DNA of 64,000 nucleotides. It comes from Ancistrus triradiatus. Lineage: Eukaryota > Chordata > Actinopteri > Siluriformes > Loricariidae. Below, one piece after another: positions 44,870-55,065 of the stretch. Within the stretch, counting starts at the first letter, position 1, and the number at the start of each line of letters is the position of its first letter. A model generated the notes under the pieces. The model made no database searches, was not told where the DNA came from, and saw only the letters and a program-made list of their open reading frames with translations. The position numbers and the translations under genes were made by a program. The stretch is from positions 532,359 through 596,358 of the forward strand of contig JAJAGP010000210.1 of the NCBI GenBank assembly GCA_025084515.1, given 5' to 3'.

Positions 44870-44950
44870 TTACATGTACACATTGGCAGAAGCCATTATC
44901 CAGAGCAACTTGCAGTTGATACTCGAAGGTACCATCCAAACAGCTCTGGG
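44870..44950 (-). repeat. SINE family A fragment, inverted
   Basis: AAGCCATTATCCAGAGCAAC then TTGCAGTTGATAC is the reverse complement of the family A tail. The chromovirus inserted about 35 bp further on. Confidence 0.55.
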
Positions 44951-44980
44951 TTAAAAATGTATGTTAACAAAATATGTAAT

Positions 44981-44985
44981 GTATG
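44981..44985. repeat. Target site duplication GTATG (left)
   Basis: GTATG directly precedes the 5' LTR and recurs at 49911-49915 after the 3' LTR. A 5 bp duplication is usual for Ty3/gypsy integrases. Confidence 0.9.
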
Positions 44986-45265
44986 TGTCACGCCCGCTAC
45001 CAGCACAGCTCCAAGCGCACGCCTTCTAGGTCGCTCGTCCTCACCCTCCTTCTAATCACGCGCACCTGTTCCCATTTTTACGCCTCGCTCTCCCCCTATT
45101 TAAACACCCATCCGTTCCCCTTTCAGTTGCTATACCACTTGGTTTCCTACCTCATCACGTAGCTCGGTTACAGTCCTTGTTCTCTGTGCTGTTCTCAGCT
45201 GTCAATAAAGCCGCTCCTCGTATCCACCTGCCTGCATTTGTCTCCTACTTTCCACCAGCATTACA
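44986..45265 (+). repeat. 5' LTR of the chromovirus
   Basis: 280 bp, TGTCACGCCC at the start and CAGCATTACA at the end. It has TATTTAAA at 45097-45104 and AATAAA at 45204-45209. It differs from the 3' LTR at 7 positions by direct comparison, about 2.5%. Confidence 0.95.
45097..45137 (+). promoter_or_regulatory. LTR core promoter and predicted RNA 5' end
   Basis: TATTTAAA at 45097-45104 is followed 29 bases later by GTTGCTATACCA (45126-45137). That is the expected distance to a pol II start, so R should begin there. The 12 bases pair with the site just inside the LTR at 45268-45279 at 11 of 12 positions. Confidence 0.6.
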
Positions 45266-45267
45266 GT

Positions 45268-45279
45268 TGGTATAGCCAC
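45268..45279 (+). other. Predicted self-complementary primer binding site
   Basis: TGGTATAGCCAC starts two bases inside the 5' LTR. It is complementary to 45126-45137 (9 contiguous pairs, 11 of 12 overall). This is the layout of Tf1-type self-priming, in which the RNA 5' end folds back and is cleaved to prime minus-strand synthesis. The gag ATG begins at 45281, directly after it. Confidence 0.6.
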
Positions 45280-45280
45280 C

Positions 45281-47014
45281 ATGGAGACAGCGGCTAGTGG
45301 AACCAACCTCGGTCCTACTCCTGCTCCTGAGGAACAGCTTGCCGAGCTTCGCGCCCAGCTTGAGGAAGTAGCTTGGGCCGTCACGCTTCTCGCCGACAAC
45401 CAGCGCTCGCTCAGCTTGCTGGTCCCCTCTGTTAACGAGCTCACCCAACGCGTGTCACAGCTAACGCTGTCCCCAGCCGCCGCGGAGTTCCCTGCCTCAG
45501 TTCCACTTCCCCCCAGTCCTCCGCGGGCCCCGCCCCCGCACTCGACATTTAGGATCGCTCTACCGGAGAAGTATGACGGAGACTCGAAGCGTTGCGAGGG
45601 TTTCCTCCTGCAGTGCGACTTGTACTTCACCCATTCACCACCGGAGTCCGACGCGGCCCGCATAGCCTTGGTAGTGTCCCTCCTCTCTGGCCCTGCATTG
45701 GATTGGGCCACCGCCATCTGGTCCCAGCAGGGAGTTGAGGCAAGGGATTACAGCCGCTTTTTGACCGCTTTCTGCTCCGTTTTTCAGCATCCTCGCGAGG
45801 GTCGCTCCAGCGGTGACTTACTGCTCACTCTGCGCCAGGGATGCCGCTCGGCTGCTGACTACGCCCTCCAATTCCGCACCTTGGCTGCACAGAGCGGATG
45901 GAATTCACCTGCTCTCCTCTCTGCATTCAATCAGGGTCTACGTCTCGACCTCAGGAGGGAATTGGCCGGGCGTGACCTCAACCTCACCTTGGAGGAACTC
46001 ATCTCTCTCACCATACGCCTGGACCAACTCCTCGTTCCCCTATCCACTACTGCTCCTCGCTCCACGCCGTCTCTCGCCATCCATGACTCCTCGCCTCCCG
46101 CCGAGCCCATGGAGCTCGCTCGCGCTCGCCTCTCCTTCGAGGAGCGTTGTCGCCGCTTCAAGCGGGGTCTCTGTTGTTACTGCGGTTCTAACTGTCACCT
46201 GCGCCCCGCCTGCGACCTCGTGCCGCCTCACGGGCCTACTGATGTGCGTGCTGGGAACGCGGCACGCACACCCCGGGTGAGTCAACCCCCTCTTATTTCT
46301 TCCTTCGCTCTGCCTGTGCTCTTGCGGCTCTCTCATACCGAGGTCTCTCTTACAGCCCTGATAGACTCCGGCGCCCAGGGGAACTTCATCGCCGACCGCC
46401 TCGTCACCGAATGGAATATCCCCTGCACTTCTTTCCCCGCGGGCCGGCGGATCACCGCAGCGGACGGTCGCCCCCTCAGCTCTGGCCTCCTTACCCGTGT
46501 CATCGTCCCCCTTCGCCTGGTCACCAGCGCCACCCATGAGGAGACTCTCACTCTGTTTCCTGTGGCCTCCCTGGCCTATCCCATCATCCTGGGGCTCCCA
46601 TGGCTTCACCGCCACGACCCCCTCATCTCCTGGTTCACCCGGGAGCTCATCCGCTGGTCCCCTTGGTGTCAAGACCATTGCTTACGTCGCCCGGCCCTCC
46701 AGGTCAACTCTCTCCCACTCTCCGTTGCTCCGTCTCTCCCTCTCAATGTGCCCAGCGATTATCAGAACCTGGCACCCGTCTTCGGAACAGACGCACCGCC
46801 CCGCCTTCCTCCTCACCGCTCCTATCACTGTGCCATCGACCTCGTGTCTGACGCGCCTCTACCCAAAGCCCGCCTGTACCCTCTCTCGCCGGTCGAAGAG
46901 AAAGCCATGAACGATTACATCGCCGAGTATCTGAGCCTCGGCTTCATCCGTCCGACCACCTCGCCCGTTTCAGCGGGTTTCTTCTTTGTGCCCAAGCGGG
47001 ACTTTGTGCATTGA
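45281..47014 (+). pseudogene. Chromovirus gag, protease and start of RT
   Basis: A 577-codon open frame begins 15 bases after the LTR. Residues 1-60 contain a predicted coiled segment (EEQLAELRAQLEEV). The capsid-like part spans about 90-250 (FLLQCDLYF, then RIALVVSLLSGPALDWA). A CCHC zinc knuckle, C-x2-C-x4-H-x4-C, is at 298-311, and the aspartic protease motif LIDSGAQGNF is at 361-370. RT begins before the frame is lost near codon 575. Gag and pol are one frame, as in many chromoviruses. The reading continues in another frame from about 46986, so an indel near 47000 has broken it. Confidence 0.92.
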
Positions 47015-47771
47015 CTACCGGGAGCTTAACTACATCACTCGAAGGTACGCCTATCCGCTCCCACTGGTCCCCTCGGCCCTCGAGCAGCTTCGCACAGCAC
47101 ACTGGTATACCAAACTGGATCTCAGGAACGCCTACAACCTGGTCCGCGTGAAGGAAGGCGACGAGTGGAAGACCGCGTTCAGCACCAGCTCGGGCCACTA
47201 CAAATACCTGGTGATGCCCTTCGGCCTGGCCAACGCCCCCTCGGTCTTCCAAGCTTTCATCAACGACGTCTTCCGGGACATGCTGGGCCGGTTTGTCGTC
47301 GTGTACCTGGACGACATCCTGGTCTACTCATCGGACTTCGCCACTCACGTCGCCCACGTCCGCCAGGTCCTGAAGAGGCTGCATTCCCACCATCTCCGGG
47401 TGAAAGCCGAGAAGTGTGAATTCCACAGTCAATCAGTGCACTATCTCGGCTATGTTATATCTCCCTCCGGCGTGGCGATGGACGACTCCAAGGTTTCTGC
47501 TGTCCTCTCCTGGCCCACACCTAAGTCCATCGGATTCGCGAACTTCTATCGTCGCTTCATAAGGAACTTCAGCCGCATGGTGGCACCCCTCACCTCACTT
47601 CTGCGGGGCAATCCCCGTTCCCTCCGCTGTTCCCCGGAGTCTGAGCAGGCCTTCTCCGCCCTCAAATCCGCCTTCACCCACGCTCCTGTTCTGGGCCACC
47701 TCGACTCGGATCGCTCCTTCGTCCTGGAGGTCGACACGTCTTTGGTGGGAGTGGGGGCTGTTCTTTCATAA
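46986..47771 (+). pseudogene. Chromovirus reverse transcriptase and start of RNase H
   Basis: After the frameshift the frame encodes CIDYRELNYITRR, YTKLDLRNAYNLVRV, TAFSTSSGHYKYLVMPFGLA and the catalytic YLDD box (47304-47315). The connection region (GYVISPSGVAMD, FANFYRRFIRNFS) follows, then the RNase H start (FVLEVDTSLVGVGAVLS). A stop at 47769-47771 interrupts RNase H. The frame continues beyond it, so this is a single nonsense change and not the natural end. Confidence 0.92.
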
Positions 47772-49451
47772 CGCCTGGGCGATCCCCCTAAGCTACATCC
47801 CATCACCTTCTACTCTCACAAACTCACCCCCACCGAACGGAACTATGAGGTAGGAGACCGCGAACTGCTGGCCATCAAATTGGCCCTCGAAGAGTGGAGA
47901 CATTGGCTCGAGGGCTCCAAGCATCCTTTCTCCATTCTCACCGATCACAAAAACCTGGAGTACCTGCGCTCTGCCAAACGCCTCAACGCCCGTCAAGCCC
48001 GCTGGTCACTCTTCTTCTCTCGCTTCACTTTCTCCATCTCCTATCGGCCCGGCTCCAAGAACACCAAGGCGGACGCGCTTTCTCGCAGCCTCGACCCCGT
48101 CTCGGCCGCTCCGGAGGCTCCTGCACCCATCCTCCTGGCCTCATGTGTCGTTGGCGCCATCCAGTGGGACTTTGAGCGAGAACTGGATGACAGGCTTTCT
48201 CGAACGCTCATCCCATCGGAATGCCCAGCGGACAGGAAATTCGTTCCCTCCAGCCTCCGGGACCGTCTCATCACCTGGGCACACATCTTCCTTTGCTCTG
48301 GCCACCCCGGGGAGACCCGCACCCATCAACTCCTGGCCGCGCACTACTGGTGGAAGAACATGCGCAGGGATGTACATCAGTTCATGGCTTCCTGCAGCGT
48401 CTGCGCCCAATGCAAGACATCTCGCACCCTTCCCTCTGGTCTGCTCCATCCCTTGCCCATTCCGCAACGGCCCTGGTCTCACATCGCCATCGACTTCGTC
48501 ACGGACCTCCCGTCCTCTCATGGGTTCACCACTATCCTCTCCATCGTCGACTGCTTCTCCCGTGCCGTGCGCTTCATTCCGCTGAACAAGGTCCCCTCCG
48601 CTCTGCAAACGGCCGAGTGCCTCTTCAAACACGTATTCCGCCTCTTTGGCATCCCCGAGGACATTCTCTCGGACCGGGGCCCTCAATTCACCTTCGCGGT
48701 CTGGCGAGCCTTCGTGAGTAAGCTGGGTGCTGCCGTCAGTCTCTCTTCGGGCTACCACCCACAGTCGAATGGACAGTGCGAACGTTCCAACCAGGAGCTG
48801 AAAAAATTCCTGCGCTGCTACTGTCTTCACAACCTGCTAGACTGGAGTCAGTTCCTTCCCTGGGCCGAGATGGCCCAGAACTCCCTCTGGCATTCCACCA
48901 CTGGCCTCACACCGTTCCAGTGCGTCCTGGGTTTCCAACCCCCCTTTGTTCCGTGGGACTCCACGCCCTCGGACGCCCCGGCCGTCGACGACTGGTTTCG
49001 ACACAGCGAGGACGTCTGGTGCCAGGTACACCTGAAGATCGACAGGGCGATCCAGCGCTTTAAGAGGCACGCCGACCGGCGCCGGCGTCCCGCCCCTGCC
49101 CATCGTCCGAAAGATCAAGTCTGGCTGTCGACGCGGGACCTCCGCAACACCCAGGGAAGTACCCAATTCTCTCCCCGCTTCTTGGGGCCCTTCAAAGTGC
49201 TCAGACATTTGAATGATGTTACCTATTGCCTAGAAGTACCACCTCACTTACGCATCTCTCCCTCTTTCCACGTCTTGCTCCTCAAACCCTGGGTCCCCGG
49301 GCCGCTGGCCAGGTCCTCTCCTTCGGACCGGCCCCCGCCTGCCAGGCTGGGGGAGGCTCCCACCTACACGGTCCACCACCTCTTGGACTCCTGCCGGCGG
49401 GGCTCGCTCATCCAGTACCTGGTCGAATGGGAGGGCTTCGGTCCGGAATAG
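47772..49451 (+). pseudogene. Chromovirus RNase H, integrase and chromodomain start
   Basis: The same frame resumes with RNase H (YEVGDRELLAIKLALEEW, SILTDHKNLEYL). The integrase has its HHCC finger (GHPGETRTHQLL, CSVCAQCK) and the D, D, E residues in AIDFVTDLPS, ILSDRGPQFT and QCERSNQEL, then a GPFKVL-type domain. The chromodomain begins at YTVHHLLDSCRRG and is cut by a stop at 49449-49451, within its conserved core (YLVEWEGFGPE). The rest of the chromodomain (SWVDTKDIL, QEFH) continues in frame to about 49510. Confidence 0.92.
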
Positions 49452-49618
49452 CACAGCTGGGTGGACACCAAGGACATCCTGGATCCCCTCCTCATCCAGG
49501 AGTTCCACACTGCCCGTCCTGACCGCCCAGCCCCCAGGCCTCGCGGCCGCCCGCACGGGTCCTCCTCGGGTTCCCTGGCCTCCGACACCCGCCGCGCCCC
49601 CGCCTGCACGAGCCCTTC
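49452..49618 (+). pseudogene. Chromodomain remainder and C-terminal tail
   Basis: HSWVDTKDILDPLLIQEFH is the second half of the chromodomain, in frame with the preceding integrase but after a premature stop. A Pro/Arg-rich tail (RPAPRPRGRPHGSS) follows, up to the polypurine tract. Chromodomains in these integrases bind methylated histone tails and bias insertion sites. Confidence 0.85.
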
Positions 49619-49630
49619 GAGGGGGGGTAC
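49619..49630 (+). other. Polypurine tract
   Basis: GAGGGGGGG followed by TAC lies directly before the 3' LTR, the usual place of the plus-strand primer. Confidence 0.8.
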
Positions 49631-49910
49631 TGTCACGCCCGCTACCAGCACAGCTCCAAGCACACGCCTTCTACGTCACTCGTCCTCTCCCTCCTTCTAA
49701 TCACGCGCACCTGTTCCCATTTTTACGCCTCGCTCTCCCCCTATTTAAACACCCATCCGTTCCCCTTTCAGTTGCTATACCACTTGGTTTCCTACCTCAT
49801 CACGTAGCTCCGTTACAGTCCTCGTTCTCTGTGCTGTTCTCAGCTGTCAATAAAGCCGCTCCTCGTATCCACCTGCCTGCATTTGTCTCCTACTTCCCAC
49901 CAGCATTACA
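49631..49910 (+). repeat. 3' LTR of the chromovirus
   Basis: 280 bp, with the same ends as the 5' LTR and 7 substitutions relative to it. GTATG (49911-49915) follows as target duplication. Confidence 0.95.
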
Positions 49911-50359
49911 GTATGTAAACAAAATTATTTAATTTGTAAAGTTGGAGGCAGGTTTAAGAGGAATCATATTCTATTCATAATGTAGTATAATTTCAAACTT
50001 AATTGTGACACATTATAAGAATGAACTACACAGCCTGAATTTTGCATGGTCTAAATTGTAGGTAGCACTAAGTAATAAATAATGGCATCTTAATCCCTCA
50101 CTCTAAATTATTCGATATTGCCTGGGAACATGCTGTTTTTACAGAGGCTCCCTAATGCTTGTGGTTAAATGATGGAAATGGCTTAAATATAAGAGAGGAT
50201 ACATATATTACTGCAGTATATATTATTACATATATTATAATATATTAGTATATATTATTGCATATTATTACAGTTGGTATTTGAACATTATCAGCCTGCT
50301 GAGTAGGGCTGTGCTAAAAAAAAGTATATATTTTCGCAATATACTCCATAAAAATTTTT

Positions 50360-50520
50360 AGGGACAGCATGATGACTCGGCGGGTAGCACCGCCACCTCA
50401 CAGCAAGAAGGTTCTGGGTTGGGGTGGCACGAGTCTGCATGTCTTCCCCGTGCCTGCGTGGGTTTACTCTGGGCACTCCGGTTTCCTCCCACAGTCCAAA
50501 CACATGCATTAGGTTAATTG
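50360..50520 (+). repeat. R1 repeat, 5' part
   Basis: GGCGGGTAGCACCGCCACCT, CACAGCAAGAAGGTTCTGGG, GGTTTACTCTGGGCACTCCG and CACATGCATTAGGTTAATTG follow the R1 order. Confidence 0.75.
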
Positions 50521-51002
50521 ATTACGCTAAATGGTTTGAGTGTGGTCTCTGGCGACAGGCGGAGCGTCGCATCGGCTGGAGTATTCTCAGTGGCATCAAA
50601 TGGCAGTGGGTGGGACAAGCGCTAGGATAATGATGACTACATCAATATTTTTGAAGGGAGAAAAAACACATTTAAATGGGGTGTAAAATCTATGATTCGT
50701 TTTGTTCGCTGAACTATCAGTGGTATGATGTATTAAGCTGACTCAGATTATATACCGTAACTTGTATTTCAGCTGTTTTTGGTTTTCAATGAACTATGTG
50801 GAATATGTCAATATATAGCAATATGCATCATATAGCGACCCATGTATTGTGATGCGTATCATATCGTAAAGTCCTTTCCAATACCCACCCCTAATGCTGA
50901 GGCTGGGCATGGAATTGTTCTCATGTGAGTAAATTGTGTGGACTGTATCGAGTTGTAGCTATAGCTATTAGCTATATAATTTTGTTACTGTTTCTCCCAC
51001 AG

Positions 51003-51144
51003 CTTGGCATTGCCATTGGCTTCCTTGTGCCACCTATTCTTGTGCCCAATGTGGATGAAATGGATGATCTGGCTTACCACATCAGCGTTATGTTTTATAT
51101 CACAGCTGGAGTGGCCACCTTCATCTTCATTCTGGTTGTCATTG
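51003..51144 (+). CDS. flvcr2: flvcr2 exon 2: TM5-TM6
   Basis: Acceptor TTTCTCCCACAG|CTTGGC and donor ATTG|GTAAGA. It encodes residues 175-221 (LGIAIGFLVPPILV, DDLAYHISVMFYITAGVATF). Entry is phase 0 and exit is phase 1. It completes TM5 and supplies TM6 of the N-terminal bundle. DDLAYHIS is closer to FLVCR2 than to FLVCR1. Confidence 0.93.
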
Positions 51145-51944
51145 GTAAGATTTTCAGTTATCTTTTAAACCGTCATTAATCATTCCAAGCAGGTTCAGCA
51201 TAAATCATCCTCAAAACAGAACACAAAATGAGGTCTAAAGATATGCATGTGTGATTCACTATTGTATTAACCAGTCTATTAAATAAGATTTTCTGAGATT
51301 TTAAAGACTGTTTAAAGATAGTGAAGGAGACAGGGATGGGAAGCGGTTCCTGTCAGGAGCTTTGTTGATTCTGTATAACTGATTGCTGGTTGAAATTGTC
51401 AGCCCCATTTGTAAATTACAAATAAACAGGAGTACCTAAGAAAACTGTTATACTTAAGGTCTTCACATACGTTAAATAGTCATCTCTTATTTGTGCTTAT
51501 AACTATCTAAATGTACCAGTGCATCCTCTATCTCACAGTGTGTTCCTTTCAGTGCTAAATACTACAATATAAAATAATTAACCATTGCTTCATAATTAAC
51601 CACTACATTAAAATGAATGACAGATAAGACAGAAGTAGTGGGTGTAAGCAGAGGTAAGAATTTATTCAGAACACCATCTACTTCTGATCAAACTATGTTT
51701 TTTCCATTTGTTTTACCAGGTTAGTGGTTCAGAAGGTTAGGGGATTAAAATACCTCATATGTTATAGAAGGAATCAGGTCGAAGTTTGGGTATAAAGGTT
51801 CGACTACAGGGTTAGACAACAGCGATACCACATGAACAGTGGCTGAATAATGACTGCAGAGTTACACGGGTGAGTTCTATTAGGTTTCAAAATTAATGTC
51901 ATGTACCAGCTATTAGTCAAGTCAAATTTATTTCTGTAACAGTC
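51145..51944. other. flvcr2 intron 2, 5' part: nothing recognised
   Basis: AT-rich sequence without repeats that I recognise. Confidence 0.4.
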
Positions 51945-52540
51945 AGGACACCCACAGGATGACCATGGATCAGGTACTGTTTGTGTGGCGGATCATTCTC
52001 AGCACTGCGCTGACACTGATGTGATGGTGGTGTGTTAGTGTGTGTTTTGCTGGTATGAGTGGATCGGCTGCTGGGGTGCACCTCAGTGTCACGGCTGGAC
52101 TGCAAATAGTCCATCAAGCAAAACTGTCCAGCATCCTGTGAGCACTGATGAAGAATTGGAGGATGACTAACACAAACTGTGCAACAACAAACGAGCTGCT
52201 GTCTCTGACTTTACACCCCAATGGTGGAGCAATATGGTAGATAAGTCAAAGAGGGTACAGTGAGTGAACACAATGTTTAAAAACTCTAGCAGCACTGCTG
52301 TGCCTGATCCAATCATACCAGCATAACACTAATACACCTTGGCACTGGTGGTCCTGTCGGGGTCCTGACCGTTACAGACCTGAGTAAAGGAGACTAACAA
52401 AGGATGTAGAGCTACAGATGGACTACAATCTGTAATTGTAGAACTACAAAGTGCATCTATATGGTAAGTAGAACTGATAAACTGCACAATGAATGTAGAA
52501 ACAAGGATGTGGATGTAATAATGTAACCGGTGAGTGTCTA
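51945..52540. mobile_element. Non-autonomous DNA element family F
   Basis: GTGTGGCGGATCATTCTCAG, CACTGATGTGATGGTGGTGT, GATGGACTACAATCTGTAAT and AACTACAAAGTGCATCTATA are shared with 13075-13316 and 58683-58765. The right end, GTAATAATGTAACCGGTGAG, is worn. No coding region is seen. Confidence 0.65.
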
Positions 52541-52644
52541 TGTTATTGTACTTTGCCGCTGTTTTTCCACAGCTCAGTAGTATCAGAGTTCAGGGTTCAA
52601 AGTCTTTAGAATTCTTACTGCCACTTTATCATGCAGCTTACTTA

Positions 52645-52890
52645 ATACAACCACATGTTTGTATGTCCTCCCCGGGTTCACATTTGGTTTATTCCAGGTA
52701 CTCCAGTTTCCTCCCACGGACCAAAGACATGTATTAGTTTAATTGATTAAGCTGAATTGACCCGATCTGAGTATGTAACGAAGTAGCGATGTTCGAAGTA
52801 GCCTTGTGTATCAATATAACCTTGTGTCTGCCATTAAATAACCATTGATGCTGAAAGTGACGTTAAATAAACCAATCAACCAAACAGACA
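52645..52890 (+). repeat. R1 repeat, GATGTTAAAT-tail subtype
   Basis: GTTTGTATGTCCTCCCCGGG, CCAGGTACTCCAGTTTCCTC, CATGTATTAGTTTAATTGAT and GACGTTAAATAAACCAATCA, then AAACA repeats. Confidence 0.7.
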
Positions 52891-53103
52891 AACAAACATA
52901 ACACAACCATTTGCACCACACATATGGTGGTGCAAATGGGTCAAATGTTAAACAAGTCACCATTCAGTTTGTATTTATAAATACTTTCAAAGGAGTTCAT
53001 TTTGCTACATACTACAGTTTTCAGATGTTTGTTTTATGCCGATGTTGGGTTGTAAATGGGATTGGCATGGTGAACAGTATAACTTTACTTATTATCCCTT
53101 TAG

Positions 53104-53363
53104 TACATTTACAGCATTTAGCAGACGCTCTTATCTAGAATGATTTACAACTGAAACATTCTTACAATCCAAGCAATTGTGGGTTAAGGGTCTTGCTCAA
53201 GAACCCAACAGTGGCAACTTGGCAGAGGTAGGATTTGAACCCTAGACCTTCTGATCCGTAATCCAGTACCTGATCCATAGTCCAGCTCAAGGCAGAGGTG
53301 GGAATTGAACCCTGAACTTTTTGTTCTATAGCCCAGTACCCTAACCACTAGGCTACCACAATC
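53104..53363 (-). repeat. SINE family A, inverted, with duplicated head
   Basis: The tail-to-head order on the plus strand is CATTTAGCAGACGCTCTTAT, CAAGCAATTGTGGGTTAAGG, then two B-box/A-box regions in tandem (GGATTTGAACCCTAGACC and GGAATTGAACCCTGAAC). It ends CTAACCACTAGGCTACCACA. The repeated head suggests a partial dimer. Confidence 0.8.
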
Positions 53364-53839
53364 CCAGGCTACCACTTTAGTGACCCGTCGAGTGTAGAAT
53401 GTCTTATTTATGAAAATCAACAATCATAATAGTTGTTTATGAATATTCACCCCCCTTTGTATGTCCTCCCAAATGTGTCCTAGACATTAATCTAAAATGG
53501 CAATGACTGTATGGAATAAAATTTGAGCATTATCTGTTAAATGAATGAAAAAAAACATAGCTGTTGTGTCTAAGAGCCAGCTGCTGGAAGCAGTTCCTAG
53601 GACTTGCAATGTGAAGGTCGGTTGGTGTGTTTCTGGAACTCTAGAGCCGTACTAGAGCCCTGTCCAGTGTGTATCTTTGCCTGTACCCAATGAATTGTGA
53701 GGTAGGCTCCAGACCCCTTGAAGCTAAGTTAAGTGTGTGATGAGATGTTTCACTGCAAACCTCACCTGGAAAGCAGCAGGAAAGTAAAGTGAAGATGACT
53801 GAAAAATCTGACACTTTTGCTTAACATGCATAATTAAGG

Positions 53840-53890
53840 TAGACACACTTACCCAGAGCAACTTACATCTGATACAGTCTTTTGTTTGTG
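53840..53890 (-). repeat. SINE tail fragment, inverted
   Basis: CACTTACCCAGAGCAACTTA then CATCTGATACAGTC is the reverse complement of the family A tail. Confidence 0.5.
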
Positions 53891-53959
53891 ATTTAACCCT
53901 GGCTGTTCTGGTCAGAGTTACAGGAGGCCCCCATAGCCGATCTCCAGAATTCACAGTAA

Positions 53960-54125
53960 AGAAGCAAGCATCACAGAGCTGGGTAGGGCTTTTGCAGCAC
54001 CTGAGGATAATTCCCCCACCTTTTCCCCCTGAGACACAACCCAGTCGTGCCTTTGTTATATTCTTCTGGAAGTCACCGCTGGGACTCAAAGCTGGGTCTC
54101 TGTGATAGGTGGTTAGCACACTAGA
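53960..54125 (-). repeat. tRNA-derived SINE family B, inverted
   Basis: ACAACCCAGTCGTGCCTTTG, GTCACCGCTGGGACTCAAAG and GGTGGTTAGCACACTAGACC are in the order of the copy at 21150-21325. Confidence 0.55.
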
Positions 54126-54356
54126 CCTATAGTGACAAGTGTTTTTGGGCATTGGACTTCCCAGTGAACACTGGGGTGTTTAAAGACCCCAGCTGCACTA
54201 CTAATGGCACTAATAAGCGTAATTGTTGTGAAGAGATTGAACTACCACCCAGCTAATATATGGCCACAGTTTATTGACTGAAATCAGAAAGCCACGCCAT
54301 TTCTTTAAAATTGGCCTTTGCTCTTAGTGATGAGTGACTGTGTTTCTTCATGCAAG

Positions 54357-54497
54357 TATTCCAGGAGAAGCCTCCAACCCCCCCCTCACAGGCCCAGGTG
54401 GCAATGCAAAATGTGTCTCCTGAAGATTACTCTTACTTGGCCTCAATTTGGAGGCTCCTCCGCAACAAGGCTTTTGTCTTACTCACCATCACATACG
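54357..54497 (+). CDS. flvcr2: flvcr2 exon 3: central cytoplasmic loop and TM7 start
   Basis: Acceptor TTCTTCATGCAAG|TATTCC and donor TACG|GTAGGG. Codon 222 (Val) is split with exon 2. It encodes FQEKPPTPPSQAQ, then YSYLASIWRLLRNKAFVLLT and ITYG. The EKPP-PPS loop links the two six-helix bundles. The Tyr in ITYG corresponds to an aromatic residue that lines the substrate cavity in the family. Confidence 0.92.
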
Positions 54498-54596
54498 GTA
54501 GGGCTTTGATTTGGTGAATGGACTAAATACATATAGCCATATAATGGTCTTGGGTCTGGTTGTTAATGTTGTCTTGCATGCATTTTGTTCTTACAG

Positions 54597-54664
54597 GGTT
54601 AAATGTTGGTTGTTTCTATGCTTTCTCCACCCTGCTGAATCGGATGATCATTGACTACTACCCT
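54597..54664 (+). CDS. flvcr2: flvcr2 exon 4: TM7
   Basis: Acceptor TTGTTCTTACAG|GGTTAA and donor CCCT|GTAAGT. The 68 bases complete a Gly codon, then encode LNVGCFYAFSTLLNRMIIDY and YP (residues 270-291). The exon exits in phase 0. Confidence 0.92.
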
Positions 54665-54787
54665 GTAAGTCACATCCAGTCATGTCTAATCTTCTGATGG
54701 CTTCTCAATTTGCTCTGCTTGTGTCTTAGTAACCTAGATGTGGGTTGTCATACCCGTAGGCAGTACATAGTCTTAGTGTATGTCCTA

Positions 54788-55019
54788 GTGTTGTAGTTAA
54801 GACCGCTAGAGCCGAGTCCGAGTCAAGACCAAGACTGAGACACTTCGAGTCAGAGTCAAGACTAAGACTTTTAGCAGTTGAGTCTGAGGCCCGACCAAGA
54901 CCGGAGTGACAGAGACCAGATTAAGATTTTCCATCATACAAGAAGGAAAAGATGAAAATTCACTCTAAATTCACTCACTCATTATCATTCATTATAAATT
55001 ATTGAATTTATATTATATA

Positions 55020-55065
<46 letters not shown>

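Larger units (their letters stand above)
44986..49910 (+). mobile_element. Chromovirus (Ty3/gypsy LTR retrotransposon), near full length
   Basis: The 4,925 bp element has 280 bp LTRs, a predicted self-priming site, a fused gag-pol in the order gag, protease, RT, RNase H, integrase, chromodomain, and a polypurine tract. The chromodomain places it among chromoviruses, the Metaviridae branch that includes the fish sushi elements. It sits in flvcr2 intron 1 in the sense direction. The coding region has one frameshift near 46986-47014 and stops at 47769 and 49449, so this copy cannot transpose alone. The GC-rich coding sequence contrasts strongly with the intron. Confidence 0.95.
38303..51002 (+). 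other. flvcr2: flvcr2 intron 1, 12.7 kb, transposon-filled
   Basis: It is bounded by CAG|GTGAGT and TTTCTCCCACAG|. It holds at least three Tc1-like elements, a MITE, R1 and SINE copies and a chromovirus, listed separately. Unfilled parts (39663-41242, 49916-50359, 50521-51002) show nothing recognisable. Confidence 0.9.

Noticed and set aside
45266..45280. Conventional tRNA primer binding site for the chromovirus
   Set aside because: The sequence after the LTR matches no tRNA 3' end that I recognise, while it pairs well with the predicted RNA 5' end.
46040..48830. Long open frames antisense to the chromovirus (for example 46040-46678 and 48141-48830)
   Set aside because: They lie opposite gag and pol in GC-rich sequence with few stop codons and show no family motif; they are shadows.
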